A DNA stretch of 54,239 nt, from contig DKYC01000056.1 in NCBI GenBank assembly GCA_002492295.1, positions 1 through 54,239 of the forward strand. The letters are read 5' to 3'. Below, one piece after another: positions 34,464-43,241 of the stretch. This DNA is from Lachnospiraceae bacterium UBA7110. GTDB taxonomy: Bacteria > Bacillota > Clostridia > Lachnospirales > Lachnospiraceae. The notes under the pieces were generated by a model, which saw only the letters and a list, made by a program, of their open reading frames with translations, had not been told where the DNA came from and did no database searches. Made by a program: the position numbers and the translations under genes. Each line of letters opens with the position of its first letter. The first letter of the stretch is position 1.

Positions 34464-35336
34464 TCATGTTGATTTCCTTATTTTTCCCGAAGAAATCGCC
34501 CCTGTCGGGCACACCGCCTTACACTTCCCACAGTGAATACACTCGGGACTGTTAATATTTTTTGTCACTTCCACCGCCATCGGGCAGGCACGTTCACACT
34601 TCTTACAGTCAATGCATTTTTCCGTATCCAAATGGAGCTGATAAAAATGAAAACGCCAAAACAGCGCATAAAACGCACCCAGCGGACACAGATAACGGCA
34701 AAACGGACGATGAATGCATACAGACGCAAGCACAATCACCAAAAGCACAAAAAACTTCCATGTAAACAGCGCCCCCGCCGCCTTGCGCAGACTTTCATTC
34801 GCCAGCAAAAGCGGAATGCCGCCCTCCAAAGTCCCCGCCGGGCAGATATATTTACAAAAGTAAGGCGGTGCAATACCCGTTTTATCCGCCGCAAAAAGCG
34901 GCAGCAAAATCACCGTCACAAGCAAAACCATATATTTCAAATACCGCGCGGGCTTATCAATTTTCAATGGCACCTTTATTTTCGGAGCAGGAATTTTATG
35001 CAGTAAATCCTGTACCAGTCCGAACGGACACAACAGCCCGCACGCCGCACGTCCAATCAAAATCCCGACCAGCATCAGCATTCCCAACACATAAAACGGA
35101 ATGCGTTGCCCCTTTGCACCAATCACTGTCTGCAACGAACCAATCGGACACGCCCCCAACGCACCCGGACACGAATAACAGTTCAGCACGGGAACACAGA
35201 CCGCCTTGCTTTTTCCGGTATAGATTTTTCCCTTCAGAAAACCAACCGCATAACCGTTTATGAAAACGGCAAACGTCAACTGACAAAGCCGCTGGACAGA
35301 CAGCCGCCCTACCCGATTCCGATGCATTCCAAACAT
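34464..35336 (-). CDS. Membrane polyferredoxin, NapH/YccM type
   Basis: A 290-aa membrane protein with about five hydrophobic segments and many cysteines. The NapH-type motifs are VLNCYSCPGALGACP, CGLLCPFGLVQDLLHK, CKYICPAGTLEGG and CRYLCPLGAFYALFW. Two 4Fe-4S clusters follow at the C-terminus (CIDCKKCERACP and CIHCGKCKAVCP). It should move electrons across or along the membrane. It overlaps the CXXC mini-protein gene by 28 bases, and a TlpA-type thioredoxin gene lies just before that, so together they look like a dedicated reducing pathway for extracytoplasmic thiols. The start could also be nine bases downstream (35327). Confidence 0.88.
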   Translation of the reverse strand: MFGMHRNRVGRLSVQRLCQLTFAVFINGYAVGFLKGKIYTGKSKAVCVPVLNCYSCPGALGACPIGSLQTVIGAKGQRIPFYVLGMLMLVGILIGRAACGLLCPFGLVQDLLHKIPAPKIKVPLKIDKPARYLKYMVLLVTVILLPLFAADKTGIAPPYFCKYICPAGTLEGGIPLLLANESLRKAAGALFTWKFFVLLVIVLASVCIHRPFCRYLCPLGAFYALFWRFHFYQLHLDTEKCIDCKKCERACPMAVEVTKNINSPECIHCGKCKAVCPTGAISSGKIRKST

Positions 35337-35452
35337 ACCTTCACCGCCTTCTGCATAACCTCCAAATGCTCCTGATTGATAATGCCAATTCCAATTAATA
35401 TGATAGAAAGCACTAAAATGCCAACCGAAACAACTGAACGTTTAGTTTTCAC
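35309..35452 (-). CDS. CD1871A-type CXXC mini-protein
   Basis: A 47-aa protein starting with GTG inside the end of the upstream thioredoxin gene. One membrane helix (about 8-25, SVGILVLSIILIGIGII) leads to a short amphipathic stretch and the terminal motif CLECIGIG, which is the hallmark of the CD1871A family of clostridial CXXC mini-proteins. It overlaps the polyferredoxin gene by 28 bases. The CXXC may relay electrons between the membrane polyferredoxin and the TlpA lipoprotein, which is inference from the fixed neighbourhood. Confidence 0.85.
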   Translation of the reverse strand: MKTKRSVVSVGILVLSIILIGIGIINQEHLEVMQKAVKVCLECIGIG

Positions 35453-36071
35453 CGCCAATCTCTGCCTTTCCCATGGCAAGCAGCGCATCATTAACTGCCG
35501 CCCTGTATGTTTCCTCCAAATCCTGCTGCCCGCCGACAATCGCGTCACCTAGCAGATTTCCGTTTTGATCCACAAGGATTGTCGTCGGAATATACAAAAT
35601 TTCCCCGCACACACTCTCAAAATCGGCATCCCCGTCCAAAAGTGTCGTGCCCTTGTATCCTGCCTCATCTAAAATGCTTTTCACCTCATCCGTATTGCCC
35701 ACACCGTCAAGACAGACCGTAATCAATTGTACATTATCCGGCAGGGATTCTTCGAACGCCGCAATATCCGGCATTTCCGCAAGGCAAGGACCGCAAAAAG
35801 TCGCCCAAAAGTTGATAATCGTCACGTCCGTCCCCGCAAAATCCTCCTGCGTATACGTCCCGCCGTCCAATGTATTCGCCGTAAACGCCTGCAGAATACC
35901 GCCCGTGCCGTCCGTTTCTTCCGCGCCGTTTTCACCCTGCTGCGCGGTGCCCTGTTCCTTCGACGATTGCGGAGCGCTTTGTCTGCCGCCGCAGCCGTTT
36001 AATATCAGACCACACAATACAAATACGCTGAAAGCTGTTAACATTATTTTTTTACGATACATAAAAACCAT
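35442..36071 (-). CDS. TlpA-like thioredoxin lipoprotein
   Basis: A 209-aa exported protein. The lipoprotein signal ends in LILNGC, so it is anchored on the outer face. After a Ser/Gln/Glu-rich linker the thioredoxin fold carries the redox motif FCGPCLAEMPDIAAF and the cis-proline region YIPTTILVDQNGN. TlpA/ResA relatives reduce disulfides in exported proteins or cytochromes. GGAG lies 5 bases before the chosen ATG; ATG at 36062 is an alternative. The next two genes encode a CXXC mini-protein and a membrane polyferredoxin, a plausible electron supply. It starts 11 bases past the CapA-like gene stop. Confidence 0.88.
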   Translation of the reverse strand: MVFMYRKKIMLTAFSVFVLCGLILNGCGGRQSAPQSSKEQGTAQQGENGAEETDGTGGILQAFTANTLDGGTYTQEDFAGTDVTIINFWATFCGPCLAEMPDIAAFEESLPDNVQLITVCLDGVGNTDEVKSILDEAGYKGTTLLDGDADFESVCGEILYIPTTILVDQNGNLLGDAIVGGQQDLEETYRAAVNDALLAMGKAEIGGEN

Positions 36072-36081
36072 CCTTTCTCCA

Positions 36082-37560
36082 TTACCCTTCCTCCGCAAAA
36101 TCCACACCGTACCTCCCGTCATCCCAAGTAATCGACAATGGCTTTAAACCGGGAGCCGTGACCTGATATCCCTCGGAAGTAAGCGACACCGAAAATTCCG
36201 CCATCCCGCCCCTAACACATGACTTCACCGGCTGCGCGCTGATATAATTTCCAATTGAATAAAAAACCAGCATTTCATGTCCGCTCTTCCCTGTCAAAAC
36301 CTCATACGGCTGTAAACAATGCGGATGCGTCCCAATCACCACATCCACGCCGCACTCTAAAAATACCTGCGTCCATCTTTTTTGAAACGCGTCCAGCCCG
36401 TCATCATACTCCGTGCCCCAATGCGCAAAGACAATCACAAAATCGGCATCGCTTTTCGCATTTTTGATATCACTGCGGATTTTTTCTTCATCGTCCAGCA
36501 AATGCACCATATATGGACAATCCTTTGGCAGTGAAATCCCGTTCGTCCCATACGTATAATTGAGCAGCGCAAACTGCACACCATTTCGCGCAATCATTTT
36601 ATACGGCTCATATTCCGCTTCCGAACGCGACTGTATCCCAAGGCAGACAACCCCACTGTCATCAAAAAAATTTTTCGTAAAACCAACACCCTCCGCCCCC
36701 CTGTCAAGCGCATGGTTCGTCGCACACGTCACCACATGAAATCCCGCATCCGCAATTGCCTTGCCAATCTGGGCAGGCGTTCCAAATCTAGGATACTCAC
36801 TGTACATGGAAGGCTGGTCTATAAGAGGCGTTTCCTGATTGATGACAGCAACATCGCTGTCCGCAATCTCATCCTTTACATGCTCAAATAAAAAATCAAA
36901 ATCCCCGCCATTGTTCAACCCATAACGGTAGATTGGCTCATGCGCCAAAAGGTCTCCAAATGCGATAAAGGAAATACTGCTGTCTTCCTTGGTAAATCCC
37001 CACGAATCCCACACCCAACTGCTGACCGCACCCTCCAAATCCGTCAGCCATAAACGATTGTACGGCGCACTTTTTTGATTGGAGACAATATCCGAAACAT
37101 CCTGACCGATATAAGAGGACATCCACTTCGGCTTCATTTCATCGGGTGTATATTCATACACAAAAATATGCTGCGACCATTTCCGCTCGTCCTTTTCCAC
37201 CCAAATCGGTCTTGCCTTTCCGTAACGTCCCTTTTTCCAACAAAGCAGCACAAGTTCGTCGCGTCCGTCATTGTCGGCATCGCACGACAATATTTTCTGA
37301 ACCTTTACCCCTTCTGGTGAATTCCAAATCACAGCATCCCCATGTGTAACGCTTACAGATTGATGTGACAGCAAAAGCTGATATTCCCCCGAAGCATCCC
37401 ATCCCGTACTGTTTTCCCACTGAATCCACCGGGGCAGAAAAACGCCGCCATTCCACAATATAAGCAGAATCACAACGGCGCTTACGGATGCCATGATTAC
37501 AGTAACTGTCTTAAGCCAGGATTGTTCTATAATATTTTTCAAACCTTTATTCCCATGCAT
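36082..37560 (-). CDS. CapA-like protein with an N-terminal FG-GAP-like region
   Basis: A 492-aa membrane-anchored protein (one helix, about 16-38, TVTVIMASVSAVVILLILW). About residues 60-190 contain an FG-GAP/VCBS-like stretch (CDADNDGRDELVLLC). The rest is a CapA-type metallophosphatase domain: FIAFGDLLAHEPIYRYG, VINQETPLID, CATNHALDRG, VFAHWGTEYDDG and GTHPHCLQP. CapA proteins act in poly-gamma-glutamate capsule export or anchoring, but many are orphans of unknown role, as this may be; no capB or capC is near. The ATG at 37560 is preferred, overlapping the DUF3160 gene stop by 14 bases; the open frame extends 24 codons further. Confidence 0.82.
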   Translation of the reverse strand: MHGNKGLKNIIEQSWLKTVTVIMASVSAVVILLILWNGGVFLPRWIQWENSTGWDASGEYQLLLSHQSVSVTHGDAVIWNSPEGVKVQKILSCDADNDGRDELVLLCWKKGRYGKARPIWVEKDERKWSQHIFVYEYTPDEMKPKWMSSYIGQDVSDIVSNQKSAPYNRLWLTDLEGAVSSWVWDSWGFTKEDSSISFIAFGDLLAHEPIYRYGLNNGGDFDFLFEHVKDEIADSDVAVINQETPLIDQPSMYSEYPRFGTPAQIGKAIADAGFHVVTCATNHALDRGAEGVGFTKNFFDDSGVVCLGIQSRSEAEYEPYKMIARNGVQFALLNYTYGTNGISLPKDCPYMVHLLDDEEKIRSDIKNAKSDADFVIVFAHWGTEYDDGLDAFQKRWTQVFLECGVDVVIGTHPHCLQPYEVLTGKSGHEMLVFYSIGNYISAQPVKSCVRGGMAEFSVSLTSEGYQVTAPGLKPLSITWDDGRYGVDFAEEG

Positions 37561-39814
37561 ATTGATACCGGTAGCTGCCCGTCCAGTCCGGTTTTCCGAT
37601 TGATGCGTCCTTCTCATAATTCCCTTCCGCATTCTCGTGTATTCCCAACATCTGCCGCCACTTTGAATCCGTCAGGCGGTCGTCCATCGGCCACGCAAAC
37701 TGATAGAATGAATAGACGCTTCCCTTTGCAAGCTTAATCTTTCCGTCCACTTCAATAGCCACAAAGATATTAGACGGATTTCCTGTTCCTACCTCAAGAA
37801 CATTTCTCGCATCCAAATCAGTCGCAATATCCGCAACAACCGCCGCAGGGCACTCCTTCGTCGAAACATACTCCTCGTCGCATTCCTCTTTTATCGCCTC
37901 ATACCAAAAATGCTCGATGTTTCCGCCATAGCTTCTGATAAATTCATACTCTTCGTCCGTAAGCAGTTCGTTTTGCAGCTCCTTATTGGAAATCGTAAGC
38001 ATCTGCTGCGCCATCTGCGACAGGCGCGAAAGGTTTTCCTCCTGCTGCGCCGAAAGCATTCCGTACTTTTTAAGTCCTTGCGCTGTCATATCCGCAAGAC
38101 TGCCAAACCGCGCATATACAAGCGGTTCCGGCTCCACATATCCCCTGTCGTCCGGCTCGTCGTCATAGCCGCCGCCCATCTCGGCAATCACCTGCTTTGA
38201 ATAGAGAATCGTATCATGCTTTAGCTCCGCAAAGCTGCCCGCAAAGCACTCTAAATCCTTCTTCGTCCACTCCTCGTTCTGCATAAACACCGGATAGCCT
38301 TCACCCTTTGGCACAAGCAGCGGACGCAGCGTATGCAGCCAGCCCGCGTACAGACTTGCAGACCATAACGTGTCGTTATCCGCAAACAAACCCGTCCGAA
38401 GCTTCTCCATATTTTCCGAATAGCCCTCGTAATCCTCCACGCCGCTTTCCTTCAGGATGGAAAGCGCCATATCACTGCCAAGCGCCGCAGGCACGTCAAG
38501 CACATCGGGGAGCATCCGCTTTTCGCCTGCGCTGTTTCTGCCCACGTTTCGAAAAACCAGATTCTGCATAATCTCCGCGTCAATCGTAAACCGCTGTCCC
38601 ATAAAGCGGAATCCGGGAATGACATTACTGTCCTCCCACTCATAAATCGGAATGGAATTAATCTTTGGCGGCGCCAATTGTGCCGTCTTTTCATGGAACG
38701 CTGCAAACGCGTCCTGCGTCCCAATCAAATCCGCCGTGCTGACGCTGTTCCCATACACTTCGTTCACAAGCGGCGCATACTCGCACACGCCCGAATCGTC
38801 GCTTGCCCCCGCAAAAAACGACGTGACACTGTAAATTGCCCCCCAAAGGCTGACCGCTTCCTCATCGTCCGCAAGCGCCTTCGTTATCAAAAACGCACTT
38901 CTGTCAAAATCCTCCTCCTTCTGTTGGAAATGGATTCTGCCGTACCACATCATCGCCTTGAAATACTTTTCAAGCTTCTCATCGCCCTCATAGTAACCTC
39001 GCGGCACGTACTGCAAATAATCCTCCTCGTCCTCCCGGATATCCGATATCTCAACTCCCTCCGCGCGCCCGATTTTATCAAGCTCGCTCTGCACAAGCTG
39101 CGCAACGTCGGGATTGACCTGCGTACTGTCATCCAAAAGCTTCTTACCGATTGTGAAAAATGCTACGTTACGCTTTGCCGCACTCTCCCACTCGCTGCCC
39201 TTTAACACTTCGTATTGCGCAAGACTGTTTTCAAGCATTCTGTCGCTCAGCTTCACAAGACCGTCAAAAAGATAATCCCGCTCAATATTTTTGAGCAAAA
39301 AACTAAAATATAAATGATACGTGTGCATCAGCGAGTCCACCGTCACAAAGTTTGGTATCAACTCATAGCGGTTCATCTCATAAATCTCAAAGAACTCGTT
39401 CCCCGCATCCCCTGCCACAACAAAACCGTTCTTTGCCAGCTTTTGTGTCAGCTCCGCATCTTCCTCACTAAAATAAAACTGGTTCAAGTTCACAATATTG
39501 CTCAAATCCGGCTCCACACTATACTGTGCCGCCTGCGGCGTGACATTTTCCGACACACTCTGCGGCAAGCTGCCAACCAGCATCGGACGCTGTCCCATAT
39601 ATAAATCAAGCGTCACTTCCGTATCCGCAGACGATACATTTTGGTCCTCCTGCGTCTGCGCTGATGAAGGCTGCTCCGTTTCCTGCTGCACCTGCGTTTC
39701 CGATGCCGAAGTCCCGTTCCCGTCCGGCTGCGTGGGCGCAGCACAACCGCCAAGCAGACTAACTGCTAATATCGCTGCCAACATTTTTTTGTATTTCCGT
39801 TTTTTAACAAACAT
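37547..39814 (-). CDS. DUF3160 lipoprotein
   Basis: A 755-aa surface lipoprotein. The signal peptide ends in LLGGC (lipidated Cys24), followed by a Thr/Gln/Ser-rich linker to about 68. The rest matches the DUF3160 family, with VTVDSLMHTYHLYFSFLLKN near residue 158 and the C-terminal FVAIEVDGKIKLAKGSVYSF. DUF3160 proteins are large helical surface proteins of unknown function, found with capsule or wall genes in Firmicutes and archaea. GGGGGAG precedes the ATG. It heads the five-gene operon running through the CapA-like, TlpA-like, CXXC and polyferredoxin genes. Confidence 0.82.
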   Translation of the reverse strand: MFVKKRKYKKMLAAILAVSLLGGCAAPTQPDGNGTSASETQVQQETEQPSSAQTQEDQNVSSADTEVTLDLYMGQRPMLVGSLPQSVSENVTPQAAQYSVEPDLSNIVNLNQFYFSEEDAELTQKLAKNGFVVAGDAGNEFFEIYEMNRYELIPNFVTVDSLMHTYHLYFSFLLKNIERDYLFDGLVKLSDRMLENSLAQYEVLKGSEWESAAKRNVAFFTIGKKLLDDSTQVNPDVAQLVQSELDKIGRAEGVEISDIREDEEDYLQYVPRGYYEGDEKLEKYFKAMMWYGRIHFQQKEEDFDRSAFLITKALADDEEAVSLWGAIYSVTSFFAGASDDSGVCEYAPLVNEVYGNSVSTADLIGTQDAFAAFHEKTAQLAPPKINSIPIYEWEDSNVIPGFRFMGQRFTIDAEIMQNLVFRNVGRNSAGEKRMLPDVLDVPAALGSDMALSILKESGVEDYEGYSENMEKLRTGLFADNDTLWSASLYAGWLHTLRPLLVPKGEGYPVFMQNEEWTKKDLECFAGSFAELKHDTILYSKQVIAEMGGGYDDEPDDRGYVEPEPLVYARFGSLADMTAQGLKKYGMLSAQQEENLSRLSQMAQQMLTISNKELQNELLTDEEYEFIRSYGGNIEHFWYEAIKEECDEEYVSTKECPAAVVADIATDLDARNVLEVGTGNPSNIFVAIEVDGKIKLAKGSVYSFYQFAWPMDDRLTDSKWRQMLGIHENAEGNYEKDASIGKPDWTGSYRYQYAWE

Positions 39815-39861
39815 ACGCTTACACTCCCCCTTTACATAACGTTGCTGTTTTCATCAACTTT

Positions 39862-39890
39862 AGTATAGCAGTGCACTAATACATTTGCAA
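39862..39890 (-). promoter_or_regulatory. Promoter of the DUF3160 operon
   Basis: On the minus strand TTGCAA (39890-39885), a 17-base spacer ending in TGC, and TATACT (39867-39862). It is placed about 48 bases before the gene and drives the operon that ends at the 34417-34456 hairpin. Confidence 0.7.
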
Positions 39891-39935
39891 GATACACTTT
39901 CTTAATTTAATGAATGCAAAATATTGCATGCAAAA

Positions 39936-39958
39936 AGCGGTAGTTTTCAACCACCGCT
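39936..39958 (-). terminator. Terminator of the truncated aldo/keto reductase gene
   Basis: A 10-bp stem (AGCGGTAGTT / AACCACCGCT with one wobble pair on the minus strand), 3-base loop and a T-run on the minus strand, 42 bases past the reductase stop. Confidence 0.75.
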
Positions 39959-40000
39959 CTTTAAAAAAACAAATCTTCCGGCATTCTTATTTTCGTCAGA

Positions 40001-40695
40001 TTACACCAAACCCATAAACCACTCCACTGTCTTCGGATCATAATGTGAGAAAAACAGACTCTCACCGCCATCCAGCATTTCCAATTTTTTCATGTCTTCC
40101 CCGGAAAGCATAAAATCAAACACATTGAAATTTTCTTCCATACGCTCTTTGTGCGTGGATTTCGGAATCAGGACCACATCGCTTTGCAGCAGGAAACGCA
40201 ATGCAACCTGCGCTGCCGTCTTTCCATATTTTTCCCCGATTTCCTTCATGACCGGATTTTGGAAATAATTGTTTTTCCCCTCTGCGAAAGGACCCCACGA
40301 CATAATCTGCGTGTTGTACTTTTTCATATATTCCTTCGCCGTTTTCTGCTGCCAGAACACATGCGTTTCCACCTGATTGACCGCCGGCTTGATTTCGGAA
40401 AAATGATGAATGTCGAGATAACGGTCCGGATAAAAATTAGATACACCGATTGCCCGCACTTTGCTTGCCTTGCAAGCCTCCTCCATCGCCCGGTAGCTTC
40501 CGTAATAATCGCCAAACGGCTGATGAATCAACAGCAAATCAATATAATCCGTCCGCAGCTTTTTGAGGGATTCCTGAATAGAAGCTTTTGCCTTCTCATA
40601 TCCGGCGTTGCTGATCCATACTTTTGTTGTGATAAAAAGCTCTTCCCTCGGCACGCCGCACTTTACAATCGCATTGCCAACGCCCTCCTCAGAGA
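40001..40695 (-). pseudogene. Aldo/keto reductase, 5' end missing
   Basis: About 230 codons remain of a gene whose family is usually 270-290 aa. The retained part has RDYLIHQP-type AKR features: TDYIDLLLIHQPFGDYYGSY, RAIGVSNFYPDRYLDI, QVETHVFW and LIPKSTHKERMEENF. The catalytic lysine lies in ITTKVW at its start, but the first beta strands with the Asp and Tyr of the catalytic tetrad are gone. Reading frame homology continues upstream of the GTG at 40654 through SEEGVGNAIVKCGVPREELF and stops at about 40695, where unrelated A+T-rich sequence begins. So it is interrupted, not just a short version. The island carrying the relaxase and helicase genes starts at this break. It retains its own terminator. 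Confidence 0.85.
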
Positions 40696-40739
40696 GAGAT
40701 TGTCAAGTGTATTTGTAAACTTTTCTTATAAATTTAGCA

Positions 40740-40790
40740 AAAAAGGTGTATCATACCAGAAGCTTTCACCTCGTCACGATACACCTTTTT
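40740..40790. terminator. Hairpin between the broken reductase and the DUF2325-like gene
   Basis: A 13-bp perfect stem AAAAAGGTGTATC / GATACACCTTTTT with a 25-base loop. On the minus strand it lies 35 bases past the DUF2325-like gene stop and ends in a T-run, so it likely terminates the island operon. Neighbouring sequence (40696-40740) may be the end of an insertion element. Confidence 0.7.
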
Positions 40791-40824
40791 GTACGATTAT
40801 CCGTCTTTATTCTATTTATACAGA

Positions 40825-42489
40825 CTAATCTTCTTCAAAATCCACATAAATATCTCGGATATTCTTTTCTATATTTACTCCATGAATATATCCGAAGTTT
40901 ATTTTTCGCTCACGTATTACTTTCATGAACTGATGGTATTTTGAATGGCTGATAATATCCGTAAAGAAATAGACATAATCCGCCTTGTCAACAATCGAAA
41001 CATCTGTCGATCCACTGGCCTCTGGATTGATAAATATCCAGTCTGGAAATTCTTTCTTCATCTTCGATAACCAATTAGAATGTCCTCCCACTATAACGAT
41101 CCGGTAACCGGCAATCGTTTCCCTCATACTTTCAATTGTTTTATCTGTTATGGAATTATCGCTTTCCGTCAATTTATACACATAATTTCTAAGTGCTGCC
41201 AATTCACGTTTCGATGCCTCCAGCTGTTTTCTGATATCTTTTGATTCCTTTTCAAGCCTTCTTTTTTCAGCCAGATTGGCACGCAGACTACTGTTATCAG
41301 ATTCAAGCTTATGGACTTTATGGCGTAATTTATCCACTTCCTCAATGAGCACGGACTCATCATGCTCGCATCCATCTATTCCGGTATGTTCCGCGAAATC
41401 CTTTACCTGCCTTTCCGTCTTATCATTCTCTAGTTTGCCAGTCCTGACCTGCACATCCTCTGGATGAAACATCGGTGGAAATTCATCATAATAAAATGTT
41501 CCAGATTCTCCATAAGCCAATGTCCTGAGCGTTTCAGCCAGCCACGACGAATTGCACGTCATCGCGCTTGCACAGTGAAGGATCATTCCATAAAGCGTAA
41601 GCTCCTCTGCGGAATATTCTTTATTGCTTTTGGGGAAAGTCTTCTTCAATATGGACAGTACAATGGCAAGTCGGTCTTCCACACCTCTGTCATCTTCATC
41701 ACACCAATCTGCATATTCCGGGCTGTATCCCAGCCATTGAAATACATTTCCGAGGAATTTCGACATCTTTGCATTAAGGGAGTACAATTTCTTTTGATCA
41801 AAACGCTCATCTATTTCCTTCCGGCAATCCTTAAAGCTGTCGCCCACAGCCTCATCAAACGAATATCCAACGCTTAAACCAAATTTATTAATAAATTCAT
41901 TTAAAATTCCATATACAACATTACATTCCACGTCAAACCTAATGCCATACATTGGCGCTATACATAAAACTCTTGACAAATTTGCATAGTAAAGATGTCT
42001 TCTTTCTTCCGGCTTTGCCAATGCCAGCAGTTCACTGAGTGACATCTTTCTAAATTTTTTGAGTGTCCGGTATTCTTTTTTGTAATATGTTTTATGCAAA
42101 TACAAAAGCAATGCCTTCGTATAATCGCTTCCGCTATTCACCGCGTTCATCATCAAACCAAGTGTAAATCTGTTAAACATCAGTTCCGGCCAGTCTTCAC
42201 CAGACTCAATATCGAAATACTCTACATCTTGGTATTTTGGAATGTTTGCAAATTCATGGACATAAAAATCCCTTGCAATCAGCGGAAAGTCTTTCCTCAT
42301 CTCATCATTTATAAAAAAATCAACAAAAAAACGTTCACATCCATATGTATCCGGCATCAACTTTTTATCATCCTGAATATTCATCATATAATTGACAAAG
42401 TTACTGCCCGATTCTATCATGTTCTGAAGCAGATTATTTAATTCATCTGTACTTGGCAGCCCGTCAAGCGGGAAATTAACATTCTTCAT
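40825..42489 (-). CDS. Coiled-coil protein with a DUF2325-like C-terminal domain
   Basis: A 554-aa cytosolic protein. Residues 1 to about 390 are helical and show no motif I recognise. About 390-450 form a coiled coil (EEVDKLRHKVHKLESDNSSL). The C-terminus (about 455-545) follows the DUF2325 plan: IVIVGGHSNW near the start, then ADYVYFFTDIISHSKYH. DUF2325 has unknown function; the GG and SH motifs suggest a small Rossmann-like fold. The ATG at 42489 is chosen because AGAGG precedes it by about 10 bases; the frame opens 29 codons earlier without a site. It is the last gene of the helicase operon, with a terminator behind it. It could sense or act as effector for that system (inference). Confidence 0.65.
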   Translation of the reverse strand: MKNVNFPLDGLPSTDELNNLLQNMIESGSNFVNYMMNIQDDKKLMPDTYGCERFFVDFFINDEMRKDFPLIARDFYVHEFANIPKYQDVEYFDIESGEDWPELMFNRFTLGLMMNAVNSGSDYTKALLLYLHKTYYKKEYRTLKKFRKMSLSELLALAKPEERRHLYYANLSRVLCIAPMYGIRFDVECNVVYGILNEFINKFGLSVGYSFDEAVGDSFKDCRKEIDERFDQKKLYSLNAKMSKFLGNVFQWLGYSPEYADWCDEDDRGVEDRLAIVLSILKKTFPKSNKEYSAEELTLYGMILHCASAMTCNSSWLAETLRTLAYGESGTFYYDEFPPMFHPEDVQVRTGKLENDKTERQVKDFAEHTGIDGCEHDESVLIEEVDKLRHKVHKLESDNSSLRANLAEKRRLEKESKDIRKQLEASKRELAALRNYVYKLTESDNSITDKTIESMRETIAGYRIVIVGGHSNWLSKMKKEFPDWIFINPEASGSTDVSIVDKADYVYFFTDIISHSKYHQFMKVIRERKINFGYIHGVNIEKNIRDIYVDFEED

Positions 42490-42665
42490 GCATGTTGTAC
42501 CTCTCATCGCTTTATGCCTTGAATTTTTCAAGGTCTGCCACATCTTTATTCGTGCATCAGTTCCTGCCTGAAACAAAATATCTGACTCCGTCTCCTTACA
42601 GCAGTCCTGTATCCTGTCCAGTTACCCCTTATGTCTCAACCTCTCAACATTCCTCGTGGGAATTT
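42490..42665. other. 176-base gap in the island operon
   Basis: Lies between the 142-aa gene and the DUF2325-like gene. It contains an open frame fused to the DUF2325-like gene but no ribosome binding site or strong terminator. The 142-aa gene and the DUF2325-like gene are therefore probably still on one transcript. Confidence 0.4.
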
Positions 42666-43094
42666 TCATAATATTCCTGTCTCTTGTGGTTTCAATATTA
42701 CTTTAACAGGAGCGACCTCCCCTCTTTTAAAAAGCCCTGCCACTGAATGATCCAAATATTTTTTTCTGATTTCCTCATTAGCAGTCCTGCCCTTGAATAT
42801 AATTCTGCCAGCATCAACTGCTTCATTGTAGGGAATGGTTTCCCGCACCTCATTTTCGGCTGGAAACCATTTATCTATCTGATATACTTCTTTCACAATC
42901 CCATAAACAACGGCCAAAACATAGTCTGCCTTCTCTACACTGGCAATCTTTCTCTTCCAACAGCCCCGTGTCACGTCATACAGCTCAGTTACACTCATAC
43001 CCTCACGATACGACTTGTTGATTTTGATAATTACGATATTTTCCCTAATATCTTCCAATGTAAGCTCCTGTACCATATTTCTGCTGTGTGTCAT
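42666..43094 (-). CDS. Uncharacterized small protein associated with restriction/defence loci
   Basis: A 142-aa cytosolic protein. It has a recognisable pattern: INKSYREGMSVTELYDVTRG, then KADYVLAVVYGIVKEVYQID, an FKGRTANEEIRKKYL motif and a basic SVAGLFKRGEVAPVKVIL end. I have seen this domain plan, with an RGxW-like centre and a YFKRG-like ending, as small orphan proteins or fused to nucleases and restriction-linked proteins, but I cannot name the family securely. AGGTGATAGGAA precedes the ATG. It lies 147 bases past the helicase gene, with a GCC-TTC-GGC mini-hairpin between them (about 43183-43208). It may bind nucleic acid (inference from the basic beta-rich character). Confidence 0.6.
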   Translation of the reverse strand: MTHSRNMVQELTLEDIRENIVIIKINKSYREGMSVTELYDVTRGCWKRKIASVEKADYVLAVVYGIVKEVYQIDKWFPAENEVRETIPYNEAVDAGRIIFKGRTANEEIRKKYLDHSVAGLFKRGEVAPVKVILKPQETGIL

Positions 43095-43241
43095 TTCCTA
43101 TCACCTTTACGTTTTTTATATTCCTTACACATTTTTTCTATCATATGTATAGATATGCCCCCATATAATCAAAAACGTTGCAACAGTTCAGCCTTCGGCT
43201 TCCTGTTACAAGCATCAAGTCATGCCATATTACCCTCTTCT

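Noticed and set aside
40001..40654. Complete short aldo/keto reductase starting at GTG 40654
   Set aside because: Family homology continues upstream of that codon, and the missing N-terminus carries catalytic residues, so it is a truncated gene.
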